DNA of 5,866 nt from Acetobacteraceae bacterium (GCA_030039695.1 JASHVB010000755.1:1-5866), one strand, 5' to 3'. Positions 1 to 5,495 are shown, counted from the first letter of the stretch. Program-made: numbers and translations. The notes: generated from the sequence alone by a model not told the origin.

Positions 1-91
1 TGAGGCTGAAGACGTGGTACAGCCAGACAACGTGGCTGATGATCTTGGCCGGAAACCGATAACCATCGTGCGGCTCGGGTGGCGGCTTCAT
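1..91 (-). CDS. IS6-family transposase, N-terminal fragment (runs off the left edge)
   Basis: Read on the minus strand from the ATG at 91-89, the frame stays open to the window edge and gives 30 residues. They begin MKPPPEPHDGYRFPAKIISH and continue with VVWLYHVFSL. This matches the conserved start of IS6-family DDE transposases, in which a basic/proline N-terminus is followed by 'RFPxEIIxHAVWLYxxFSLS', the first helix of the DNA-binding region. The enzyme would carry out replicative (cointegrate) transposition of its own element. The catalytic DDE domain lies outside the window, so intactness cannot be judged. A purine-rich GGGGGAGA lies about 8 bases before the ATG and can serve as ribosome binding site. 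Family assignment rests on motif recognition only, but the match is specific. Confidence 0.85.
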   Translation of the reverse strand, partial: MKPPPEPHDGYRFPAKIISHVVWLYHVFSL

Positions 92-150
92 GCCGCCAGT
101 CTCCCCCCGCCTCCGCGCATCCGGCCAGACCTGGTTGCCGTGACAATGCC
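1..150 (-). mobile_element. IS6-family insertion sequence, one end (partial)
   Basis: The element enters from the left edge. Its transposase starts at 91, and about 60 bases further out the minus strand reads GGCATTGTCACGGCAACCAG (150 down to 131). This has the general shape of an IS6 terminal inverted repeat: it begins with GG, has TGT near the start and GCAA shortly after. I therefore place the element boundary at about 150. If that is correct, the 8 bases at 151-158 (AGCGGCGG) would be one copy of the target duplication. The second end is outside the window, so the boundary is an inference. Confidence 0.5.
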
Positions 151-361
151 AGCGGCGGGCGTTGAGGCCAGAGCCGACGCGGCGGCGACGGAGAGCCTCG
201 TCGCGTCGCAGTGGCGGTTCTATGGGGGCGCTATCGGCGATCACTCGCTGCTCACCGACGAGCAGATCTGGAGGCAGATGCGGCCGCGTCTCGTCGAGCG
301 CGAGGCGAGGCGTCTGTCCGACAGCTTCGCCCGCCTCGCGGCGCTGGTCAGCGGTTGGTGA
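146..361 (+). pseudogene. Probable C-terminal remnant of a gene interrupted by the IS6 element
   Basis: The open frame gives 71 residues from the ATG at 146 and ends with TGA at 359-361. That ATG lies inside the proposed IS terminal repeat and has no convincing ribosome binding site. Only the part from about 152 onward is likely to be original host coding sequence. Third codon positions are very rich in G and C, as in the real genes nearby. The C-terminal part, including DEQIWRQMRPRLVEREARRL, looks like a charged amphipathic helical protein. I do not recognise the family. The simplest reading is that an upstream gene was split by the IS and its 5' part lies beyond the left edge. It could instead be a short ORF fortuitously started by the IS. 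Confidence 0.4.
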
Positions 362-598
362 CATCGTGCGGGCATCGTCCAAGCCTCGCTGTCTCGGGTT
401 CCTTCGACTTTCGACATTCACGCCGGGTCGGCGCGCGCTTTTGAGGAAATCGTGTACGTGCCTGTGTCTGTTCCCGCCCTTGGCGACCTATCAATGCCAT
501 TGTGTTCGCAGCGGAAGATGACCAAAATACCGCAAAGCCGTGGCACTTTGGGAACGTCGGCTCAGGCGCCCACTACCAGACGGCATGGAGAGACGCCG

Positions 599-1531
599 AT
601 GCATGACCAGCGCCGATCAAGCAGGGCTGGACACATACTGAGCTGGACCCTGCTCGCAGCGCTCGTTGGTATCGCGGTTGCGCCCGCGGCGGTTGCACAG
701 CCGCTGCAACTGCCGCCGGTCGTCACACCACCGAGCCAGGAGACCCTTGTCGGGAAAGTGATCCTGGTGGAGTTGATTACGCCGGATCTGGCGGCTGCCG
801 AGCGGTTCTATGGTGGGCTGTTCGGCTGGACCTTCCGCGACATACAGGCGGGTCGTACAAAATACGCCGAGGCGTTGCTCGATGGCCGCGCCGTAGCCGG
901 GATGTTTCAGCGCGCGATCCCGCCCGGGGAGCAGCGTCAGCCGGAGTGGCTGAGTTTCTTCGCGGTGCAAGATGCCGATGCGACGGAGAAGCTCGCAGTG
1001 CAGCACGGCGCAAGGCTGTTATTTGGGCCGCGCAGCTTTCCCGATCGCGGCCGCGAGGCTGTGCTGGCCGATCCGCAAGGGGCCGTCTTTGCCATTCTGG
1101 CCTCAAGCAGCGGCGATCCGCCTGATTTCCTGGCAGACCCCGGCGAATGGATCTGGAGTTCGTTGATCACCAGCGATCCGAATGAGGCTGCCGCTTTCTA
1201 CCAGACGCTCTTCAACTACGACGTCTTCGAACTGCCTTCCAGATCAGGAGCGGTGCACCTGCTGTTAGCGTCCCACAACTATGCGCGCGCCAGTATCAAT
1301 GCCCTGCCGGCCAGCGGTACACACGCCCATCCCGCCTGGCTGAACTACGTGCGCGTCGACGATGCGGCCAAGGTGACGGCGAGGGCCGTGGCGCTCGGCG
1401 GCCGAGTGCTGGTCGCGCCGCACGAGGACCGCCAGGGCGGCAAGGTGGCGCTGATCGCCGACCCCGCTGGCGCCGCGTTCGGCTTGCTCGAATGGCCGGC
1501 GCGCGAGACCAACACGGTGTCGCCGCGATGA
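599..1531 (+). CDS. Exported protein with two VOC (glyoxalase/bleomycin-resistance fold) domains
   Basis: The 310-residue product begins with a basic stretch, a hydrophobic segment (about residues 13-30) and a cleavage site AVA|Q at 33/34, a classical Sec signal peptide. Domain 1 (about 53-167) carries AERFYGGLFGW and LADPQGAVFAIL; domain 2 (about 184-299) carries AAAFYQTLFNY and IADPAGAAFGLLEW. These repeated pairs are the hallmark of tandem VOC proteins. Of the usual metal ligands I see a terminal Glu (298) in domain 2 but no clean His/Glu set, so metal-dependent glyoxalase activity is uncertain; ligand binding is equally possible. The ATG at 599 was chosen because GGAGAGA lies 5 bases upstream and the signal peptide follows directly; the frame is open upstream to 452. 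Only a weak promoter candidate was seen (TTGTGT at 500, CAAAAT at 523). The stop overlaps the next gene's start. Confidence 0.88.
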   Translation: MHDQRRSSRAGHILSWTLLAALVGIAVAPAAVAQPLQLPPVVTPPSQETLVGKVILVELITPDLAAAERFYGGLFGWTFRDIQAGRTKYAEALLDGRAVAGMFQRAIPPGEQRQPEWLSFFAVQDADATEKLAVQHGARLLFGPRSFPDRGREAVLADPQGAVFAILASSSGDPPDFLADPGEWIWSSLITSDPNEAAAFYQTLFNYDVFELPSRSGAVHLLLASHNYARASINALPASGTHAHPAWLNYVRVDDAAKVTARAVALGGRVLVAPHEDRQGGKVALIADPAGAAFGLLEWPARETNTVSPR

Positions 1532-1914
1532 CCTCGCTCGCGCGCCTGCCCGAGCGGCTCCTGATGGCCGGCGTGTCGCTGATCGTTCTGGTCGGCTGTG
1601 TTGTCGACGGCGGTGGATATTACGGAGGCGGGCCCAGCTACGGCCTCGATTATTACAGCACCTATGGCCTCGACTATGGCAGTTGGGGACCCACCTACGA
1701 CGTGGCTCCGTTCTATGGCGCGCGTCCCTACGGGCATTATGGCGGTGGGTTCGCCTATCGGGGCGGCCCGGGACCGCACGCTTTCAGGGCTGCCCCGAGC
1801 TCCCGGGCGATCCCCTCCATACCGTCGGCGCCGCGTGGTGGCGGATTTGGTGGCGGGCGTGGTGGTGGTGGTGGTGGCGGCGGCCATGCGGGGGGTGGTG
1901 GCGGACATCGCTGA
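1528..1914 (+). CDS. Small Gly/Tyr-rich lipoprotein
   Basis: The 128-residue product has a lipoprotein signal peptide: Arg residues, a hydrophobic core at about 11-22 and a lipobox LVGC with the lipidated Cys at 24. Val follows the Cys rather than Asp, which by the E. coli Lol rule would favour the outer membrane. The mature part is of low complexity. It has a Tyr/Gly region with two YGLDY copies (38-42 and 46-50), a short Pro/Ser/Ala linker, and a tail of Gly runs with a few His and Arg. No enzymatic domain is visible. The start at 1528 is chosen because the ATG overlaps the preceding TGA (ATGA) and the signal peptide follows at once; a start at 1492 would put extra residues before it. The overlap implies translational coupling with the VOC protein. 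A structural or surface role is only a guess. Confidence 0.8.
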   Translation: MTSLARLPERLLMAGVSLIVLVGCVVDGGGYYGGGPSYGLDYYSTYGLDYGSWGPTYDVAPFYGARPYGHYGGGFAYRGGPGPHAFRAAPSSRAIPSIPSAPRGGGFGGGRGGGGGGGGHAGGGGGHR

Positions 1915-1931
1915 CGGCGCGTTGCTCTGCC

Positions 1932-2393
1932 ATGAAGGCCAACCAATATAATGCGACTGTCCGGGCCGAGACCGATACCCTCGACAGCAACCTCAGAAAG
2001 CTCGGCTTATCTCCGGAGGATATCAAACGCTCATTGACGTGCGACCCGGACGTTGTCAGGGCAGGGTCGCTGCTTCCCGACTTTTGCATGAGGGCAAATC
2101 CTGGCTTATTGCGCATTAGATATGGCCAGCACAGAAACTGTGAGGTATCTCACATATTTGCCGGTACGTGGCACGATATACCAGCCAGCATGATGCTCGC
2201 CGACGAACTCAACAACATGCCTGCCCCCGCGTTACGCCGGCTCGCTCGCGAACTCAGGCACGAGGCGAGAACTTCAGGGATCAATGCGTATGAACGTCGC
2301 CTGCTGCTGATCCGCGCAGCTCACGCAGCAGAACTAGCCGAGCAGAAAGAGCCGTGGTTGGCCACCCGGCGTTGCTGCGCGAGCAAATACTAA
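1932..2393 (+). CDS. Hypothetical protein, 153 residues, third gene of the cluster
   Basis: The frame runs from ATG at 1932 to TAA at 2391-2393. No signal peptide or membrane segment is visible, so the product is probably cytoplasmic. The N-terminal third contains a helix-like NLRKLGLSPEDIKRSL. The middle contains NCEVSHIFAGTWHDIP, and the C-terminal third is a long charged helical stretch (LRRLARELRHEARTSG and onward). The pattern Cys, a few residues, then AGTW, then an Ala/Leu-rich segment faintly recalls the C-terminal part of DUF6455-type small rhizobial proteins, but the expected Cys pairs are incomplete. I would not assign it. No clear Shine-Dalgarno sequence precedes the ATG, but it lies 17 bases after the lipoprotein stop, so translation may depend on the upstream gene. 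Codon use is less G/C-biased than in the two preceding genes, which may mean recent acquisition or decay. Confidence 0.6.
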   Translation: MKANQYNATVRAETDTLDSNLRKLGLSPEDIKRSLTCDPDVVRAGSLLPDFCMRANPGLLRIRYGQHRNCEVSHIFAGTWHDIPASMMLADELNNMPAPALRRLARELRHEARTSGINAYERRLLLIRAAHAAELAEQKEPWLATRRCCASKY

Positions 2394-2523
2394 TTGACAA
2401 TTTCTGGCAAGACTTCGCGCCGTGTTTGTCTCTCGCGATCAATCAACGGCACTTGGCCATCGGTGGTAACCGGGCAGAGCCTGCGCGCAGCTCTCTTGTG
2501 ACAATCCAGGTGCCAGACTCTCG

Positions 2524-2545
2524 GCACCGGTATGTTTACCGGTGC
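2524..2545. repeat. Perfect 9-bp inverted repeat with 4-base loop
   Basis: GCACCGGTA (2524-2532) is followed by TGTT and then its exact reverse complement TACCGGTGC (2537-2545). This would form a stable hairpin about 130 bases downstream of the three-gene cluster. No run of T follows on either strand, so it is not a standard intrinsic terminator. It could be an mRNA end-stabilising structure or an operator. Confidence 0.6.
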
Positions 2546-3090
2546 TGGCTCTGCCGATGTTCCCGTAGGGTCGCCTCTCCCTCACGCGTAGACCTCACTG
2601 GCGGCGTGACGTCGCGCACGGAGTCTGGCCAGCTCAATCTGCTGAGCATGTTGAAAGAGCTCGCAGGCCTGGGGATTGACGTTGCTATCAGCGTCACGAA
2701 GTCCTTGGACCGAGGGGAAATTTATCGACGCCTCATGAAGTCCATCCATTTCGGTACACTGACGACGACCTGGCTGTCGCTGCAATGAGCACACGTGAAG
2801 GCGGGGAATGTGGTCATGCGGCCCGTGCTCACTGGATGCGAACAACCCAGATCGCCTCTCTCCCCAGCCACAGGGGGGCACGCGCCAGGCAACGCGTGGG
2901 AGTGCCGAGCGCGATGCCTCTCGACTCGACCGAAGTCACCACGATTTAACAACCGGTTGTCTGCTTTGGACCGTCACTACTCCCGGTCGACCCATACGTT
3001 GTAAGGCCGAGCTAAATCTCGTGACATGCCTGACCGATGCGTCTCTGCCGCCGCTGGAATTGCAGATTTCCACAGCCTTATCCACCAGCT

Positions 3091-3110
3091 TGTCCCCTGA
3101 ATTGGGGACA
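3091..3110. repeat. 7-bp inverted repeat with 6-base spacer (TGTCCCC/GGGGACA)
   Basis: TGTCCCC (3091-3097) and GGGGACA (3104-3110) are exact reverse complements around TGAATT. The site could be a dimeric regulator's operator, a hairpin, or the relic of a mobile-element end. No gene start lies close enough to decide, and no T-run follows. Confidence 0.5.
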
Positions 3111-3373
3111 GACGGCGTGCGCAACGGAAGATGACAGATGTGATACGTGCGTGACGCGGCGCACCGCTGCGGTCAGCAGCCGTCTTCTGCTCGCCAGAAC
3201 CATTCGGTGAGCGACAGTTGGCGCTCCGGCACCAATCAGATGTAACACAGCGCCCGCCATTCCTGCGTCACCCGATAGATCTCACTCGGACCCACGGCAA
3301 TCTCGCCACACATCCGGGGATCTCAAACAGGCTTCTGCGTGGCAGGCAGGTTTCATGACGGCAGCCTCGGACG

Positions 3374-3751
3374 TCAGAGCGGTTTGCCTTGATCAGATGC
3401 GACGAGCGCGCGGCGGACCGCATCTGCCACGGCCTTCGGATCAACCGGATGTGGCACGAACGCCTCGGTGCTGTCCAGATATCGGGCATTCTCCTCTCGC
3501 CCGACGAAGACTACCTGCACGCCGAGTCCTTTGTGCCGAAGCATGCGGGCGAGCGCGATGCCGTTCAGCTTACCCGGGCCAAAATCCAGCCGTGTGACGA
3601 GCACCCGAGCACGCGAACCCGATTCGATCGCATCAAGGGCTTTGAGTGGGTCAGCAAATCCGGCGACTTCGTATCCTACGGCGCGCACAGTCGACACCAG
3701 CATTTGTCGCGTGTCGGGTTGCTGATGAACGACGACCACAGGCGCTGGCAT
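3374..3751 (-). CDS. Single-domain receiver-like protein with a degenerate phosphorylation pocket
   Basis: The 125-residue product has the length and strand/helix rhythm of a CheY-type receiver domain and no output domain. Strand 1 is VVVV followed by HQQ, where normal receivers have an acidic pair. The third strand reads VLVTRLDFGPGKLNG: aligned on VLVT, the phosphoacceptor Asp is replaced by Arg54 with a two-residue insertion; aligned on the following Gly, Asp56 could take its place. The fourth strand VVFVG lacks the usual Thr/Ser, and the Lys-Pro motif is His-Pro (FVPHPVDP, 98-105). It is therefore probably not phosphorylated normally and may act as a constitutive protein-binding module. 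The ATG at 3751 follows GGGGTG with a 6-base spacer; the frame also holds a GTG at 3760 inside that site. No kinase gene is adjacent. The receiver-fold assignment is fairly secure, the function is not. Confidence 0.82.
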   Translation of the reverse strand: MPAPVVVVHQQPDTRQMLVSTVRAVGYEVAGFADPLKALDAIESGSRARVLVTRLDFGPGKLNGIALARMLRHKGLGVQVVFVGREENARYLDSTEAFVPHPVDPKAVADAVRRALVASDQGKPL

Positions 3752-3793
3752 GCAGATCACCCCAATTTAATCGAACACACGGTTGCACATGGT

Positions 3794-3822
3794 AATCTAT
3801 TGCCCGTGTCACTTGATTTCAA
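3794..3822 (-). promoter_or_regulatory. Candidate sigma70-type promoter for the receiver-like gene
   Basis: On the minus strand TTGAAA (3822-3817) and TAGATT (3799-3794) are separated by exactly 17 bases. The -35 matches consensus at 5 of 6 positions and the -10 at 4 of 6. A transcript from about 3787 would have a leader of roughly 36 bases before the ATG at 3751, with the Shine-Dalgarno sequence in place. Confidence 0.4.
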
Positions 3823-3904
3823 CCGTCAATCGTACGACGCAATTCCTCTTTCGACCGGCCGGAACGGACGAAAATGCGTTGCGGCACTGATTCGTCCATG
3901 GTGT

Positions 3905-4191
3905 GGTCCCTCGCGGTCTCGGTCCTACGATTGCGGGTATCGTCGAAATGGCACCATGAACCATTTCGCGCTCGTGTACGCCCATCGACCAATATGGCTG
4001 AGCTCGACATCGACATCCTCGGCGGTCAGCGCCTCGACAGACACCTTCGCGCCCGCAAGACACTGATCTCGCAGATCGCGGCCTACGTCCAGCAACACAA
4101 TCAGTCTGAAGCGCAAAGCGAAAGAATTTTCAACACCGAGAAGGTATGCACAATGCTTGCCCCAACTTATCCGGAGCGCGCCAAAGAGTCG
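3905..4191 (+). pseudogene. IS630-family transposase remnant with internal deletion and frame change
   Basis: Two parts of one transposase are visible in different frames. In the first (about 3905-3991), SYDCGYRRNGTMNHFALVYA followed by HRP matches the IS630 motif 'RYDYEYRRNGTxNLFVxxDAHRP'. In the second (3991-4191), NMAELDIDILGGQRLD and the following stretch to AKES match the IS630 C-terminus 'LNMxEIEIGVLxxQCLDRR...KES'. In intact relatives about 75 residues, including the second catalytic Asp (VVLDN) and the HYTPKHASW motif, separate these blocks; here they abut at 3989-3993. The third catalytic acid survives as Glu in NMAE. The stop normally following KES is read as Cys (TGC at 4192). A possible relic of the first acid (Asp-Glu, 3867-3872) sits in a third frame. 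The gene cannot make an active enzyme. No terminal repeats were located. Confidence 0.8.
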
Positions 4192-4408
4192 TGCTCCCTG
4201 TGGGGGCTGTCTCGTCGTCTACCGGCCAATATGTCTCCCGCGACGACCAGAAGCCGCGCCAGAGGTACTTGCAGGAGCGGCAATAGCCGCACAATTGCCC
4301 GTTGCGTATTGGCATCGACAGAGCTCCAACGCTCAGCGGCGAAGTTTATGTCGGTTGCCGGGAATGTTTTCATTCCCCGCTGGATGATCGTTGCCGAGGG
4401 CCGCGCCA

Positions 4409-4552
4409 TCAGTGCTTCGGTTGTAGGTCCGCTTGGATTACGGTTTGTGCGGTCGGGGATGATTTGCCAAGCACCGCAGTGGTGACGACATGGCCATTGC
4501 GCGAACTGCAGATGCGTTGAACAAAGAACCATGCCCCATCCAAACAGGTCAT
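4409..4552 (-). CDS. Possible small hypothetical protein, 47 residues
   Basis: This ORF is supported mainly by its translation start: on the minus strand AAAGAGGTG lies 5 bases before the ATG at 4552, the strongest Shine-Dalgarno match in the window. The product starts MTCLDGAWFFVQRICSSRNG and continues with HVVTTAVLGKSSPTAQTV before ending in a short polar tail at TGA. It looks like a compact alpha/beta fragment without signal peptide or membrane helix. Third-position bias is moderate. The same frame is open upstream to 4816, but no better start is seen there. It may be an intact small protein or the start of a longer one truncated early. I do not recognise the family. Confidence 0.4.
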   Translation of the reverse strand: MTCLDGAWFFVQRICSSRNGHVVTTAVLGKSSPTAQTVIQADLQPKH

Positions 4553-4826
4553 TGCTGCACCTCTTTGTTGTCGCACGGATGCCGAGGTAGCGATGCGGCC
4601 AGATTGAACCAGCTTGATGATTCTCCTCGGCGCACGGCTTATCGCTGCCGCTGCCATCTCGCACATGCTCATCGTCCCGTAGTTCGTCGCTGCCGGACAA
4701 TCGAGTGACCTTCCGCCGCAGCGAGTGCGGATGGCCGGACTGAGGCTGCCTCGGCCGGCGCTTTCAGGCGGGTTCGGACACGAGGCAGCTAGGCGATTCG
4801 TCGCCACCTGCCTCATCCGGGGCCAG

Positions 4827-4925
4827 TCAGGGCTGGACTAGCAAGCGGCGAGCCAACGCCATCAACCGTGCCCCGGTCACGGGATCGCCGCTGGTGCGCG
4901 CGATCTGCGCGATCTCGTCCGCCAG
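4827..4925 (-). pseudogene. C-terminal remnant of a small helical protein
   Basis: On the minus strand, directly after an in-frame TAG (4928-4926), the sequence encodes 32 residues ending at TGA (4829-4827), including LADEIAQIARTSGDPVTGAR and then LMALARRLL. The alternation of acidic and basic residues, the Asp-Pro turn and the two amphipathic helices are typical of small helical proteins in rhizobia, and third positions are G/C-rich. There is no ATG or GTG start in frame. The sequence upstream in another frame (around AIESGMMIAVQHRCS) may be the lost N-terminal part, which would need a frameshift near 4926. The fragment could be chance, but it reads much more like protein than its surroundings. 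Confidence 0.3.
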
Positions 4926-5000
4926 CTACATCGGTGCTGTACCGCAATCATCATGCCGGACTCAATGGCGCGAGCACCGATGCGGGTATTGATCTAGGTC

Positions 5001-5324
5001 ATGATCCCGCCGAGGCTCGTGCGCTATGGCGGCGGGATGACACGGCTTGAATTCCACGCGGGCGAGGCGGCACCGGGCTCCGGCGTAGACCTCAAGCTCA
5101 ATGTCTTCGGCGTGCCGAGCGGTATGACGGTGACGGTGCGGCAGACGGAGACGTTCCCGGCCTTGTGTGCTGGCCGATCGGCGAGACACATCGTGAGGCC
5201 GCCAGTGGACGATCTGTCAGGCTCCTTTTCCCAAGTACGTGATTACTGCCGGCTGCCTGCCGTGGTAATCTCCTCACAGGACCTCGAGCGGGGAAATGTC
5301 CAAACAACCCGAGACTGCTGGTGA
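5001..5324 (+). CDS. Uncertain ORF or gene remnant, 107 residues
   Basis: The frame opens at ATG 5001, with a second ATG at 5037 preceded by GGCGGG, and closes at TGA 5322-5324. The segment from about 5037 to 5165 shows very strong third-position G/C bias and encodes a beta-rich stretch, DLKLNVFGVPSGMTVTVRQT. After about 5165 the composition becomes less coding-like and the sequence more basic and irregular, and the ORF then overlaps the start of the better supported gene at 5296. The likely reading is a former gene whose 5' part survives and whose 3' part has been lost or frameshifted. No family is recognised and no signal or membrane segment is visible. Confidence 0.3.
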   Translation: MIPPRLVRYGGGMTRLEFHAGEAAPGSGVDLKLNVFGVPSGMTVTVRQTETFPALCAGRSARHIVRPPVDDLSGSFSQVRDYCRLPAVVISSQDLERGNVQTTRDCW

Positions 5325-5466
5325 GCTGTGGAGGCGCGCGCTACGGGCGCGATCGCTGGCTCGCACGTTATCCAACAATGAGGATGTGGCCCGTCTGATG
5401 GAGTATGTGGCGGAGCTGGAAGCGCGAGCCACGCAACTCGAAGCACCGGAGCCCGGCAAGACGTAA
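5296..5466 (+). CDS. Small helical protein, 56 residues
   Basis: The ORF runs from ATG 5296 to TAA 5464-5466. GAGCGGGGA lies immediately upstream, close to the ATG, and an AGGA lies 14 bases away, so the ribosome binding site is acceptable but not ideal. The product begins MSKQPETAGELWRRALRARS and continues with two amphipathic helices, LARTLSNN and then EDVARLMEYVAELEARATQL, ending in a short polar tail. Leu and Ala recur with helical spacing and charged pairs alternate, which suggests a helical hairpin able to dimerise or bind a partner. Third positions are G/C-rich. Proteins of this general build are common as hypothetical proteins in Bradyrhizobiaceae (impression, not a search result). 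No signal peptide, membrane segment or DNA-binding motif is seen. A hairpin follows 3 bases after the stop. Function unknown. Confidence 0.62.
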   Translation: MSKQPETAGELWRRALRARSLARTLSNNEDVARLMEYVAELEARATQLEAPEPGKT

Positions 5467-5469
5467 GGC

Positions 5470-5495
5470 TGCCGCGGTCGATTCGCGATGCGGCA
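5470..5495. repeat. Hairpin just after the 56-residue gene (possible weak terminator)
   Basis: TGCCGC (5470-5475) pairs with GCGGCA (5490-5495), and inside it TCG (5478-5480) pairs with CGA (5486-5488) around a 5-base loop. The structure begins 3 bases after the TAA of the gene ending at 5466, where a terminator would be expected. There is no T-run after it, so an intrinsic terminator is only a possibility. Confidence 0.3.

Larger units (their letters stand above)
2394..3373. other. Gene-poor stretch with no supportable coding region
   Basis: Both strands contain open frames of 60-140 codons here, but none combines a ribosome binding site, consistent third-position bias and a recognisable sequence. 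Some minus-strand pieces look faintly protein-like: a helical segment around 2582-2660 (ELFQHAQQIELARLRARRH), a Cys-containing 31-codon ORF at 2722-2817, and fragments near 3190-3320 broken by an in-frame TGA. They could be remnants of a decayed gene, but I cannot join them into one product. The two inverted repeats listed separately are the only clear structures. Confidence 0.5.
4192..5000. other. Decayed or intergenic stretch right of the IS630 remnant
   Basis: Apart from the two short minus-strand items listed separately (4409-4552 and 4827-4925) I see no supportable gene. Long open frames overlap on both strands between 4167 and 4816, yet they are mutually antisense, rich in Cys, His, Arg and Ser as shadow translations are, and resemble nothing I know. 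The minus-strand segment at about 4167-4375 (containing RWSSVDANTQRAIVRLLPLL) is the least shadow-like of them, but its ATG has only a purine stretch directly adjacent to it and no family can be named. Confidence 0.4.

Noticed and set aside
14..145. Plus-strand reading frame upstream of the ATG at 146, starting near position 14
   Set aside because: This part is antisense to the IS6 transposase N-terminus and its 5' non-coding end; only the portion after about 150 has independent coding character.
452..598. Longer start for the VOC protein at 452
   Set aside because: The extra 49 residues would bury the signal peptide inside the protein, and the ATG at 599 has a good ribosome binding site and precedes the signal peptide directly.
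2354..2788. 144-codon plus-strand ORF overlapping the end of the 153-residue gene
   Set aside because: No ribosome binding site, inconsistent third-position bias, and it runs through the 2524-2545 hairpin; no recognisable motif.
3066..3086. Two DnaA-box-like sequences (ATTTCCACA and TTATCCACC) near a palindrome, suggesting a replication origin
   Set aside because: Only one is close to consensus (8 of 9), and there is no AT-rich region, no iteron array and no replication gene nearby.
3078..3260. 60-codon minus-strand ORF rich in Val, Arg and Leu
   Set aside because: The purine stretch sits directly against the ATG with no spacer, the base bias is weak, and a competing frame in the same strand shows equally protein-like pieces broken by a stop.
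3781..3807. ACACGG...CCGTGT inverted repeat in the leader of the receiver-like gene
   Set aside because: The arms are only 6 bases and the spacer is about 20 bases, so it is easily due to chance.
3813..3829. TTGA...TCAA sequence resembling an FNR/FixK box
   Set aside because: The half-sites are 9 bases apart instead of the required 6, so it does not fit the consensus.
3389..3880. Plus-strand ORF covering the receiver-like gene
   Set aside because: It is the antisense shadow of the minus-strand gene; only its 3' end, after about 3905, corresponds to real (IS630) sequence.
4167..4700. 177-codon minus-strand ORF
   Set aside because: Its composition is shadow-like (many Cys, His, Arg, Ser and Trp), it contradicts the better-initiated small ORF at 4409-4552 in another frame, and its 3' part runs antisense into the end of the IS630 remnant.
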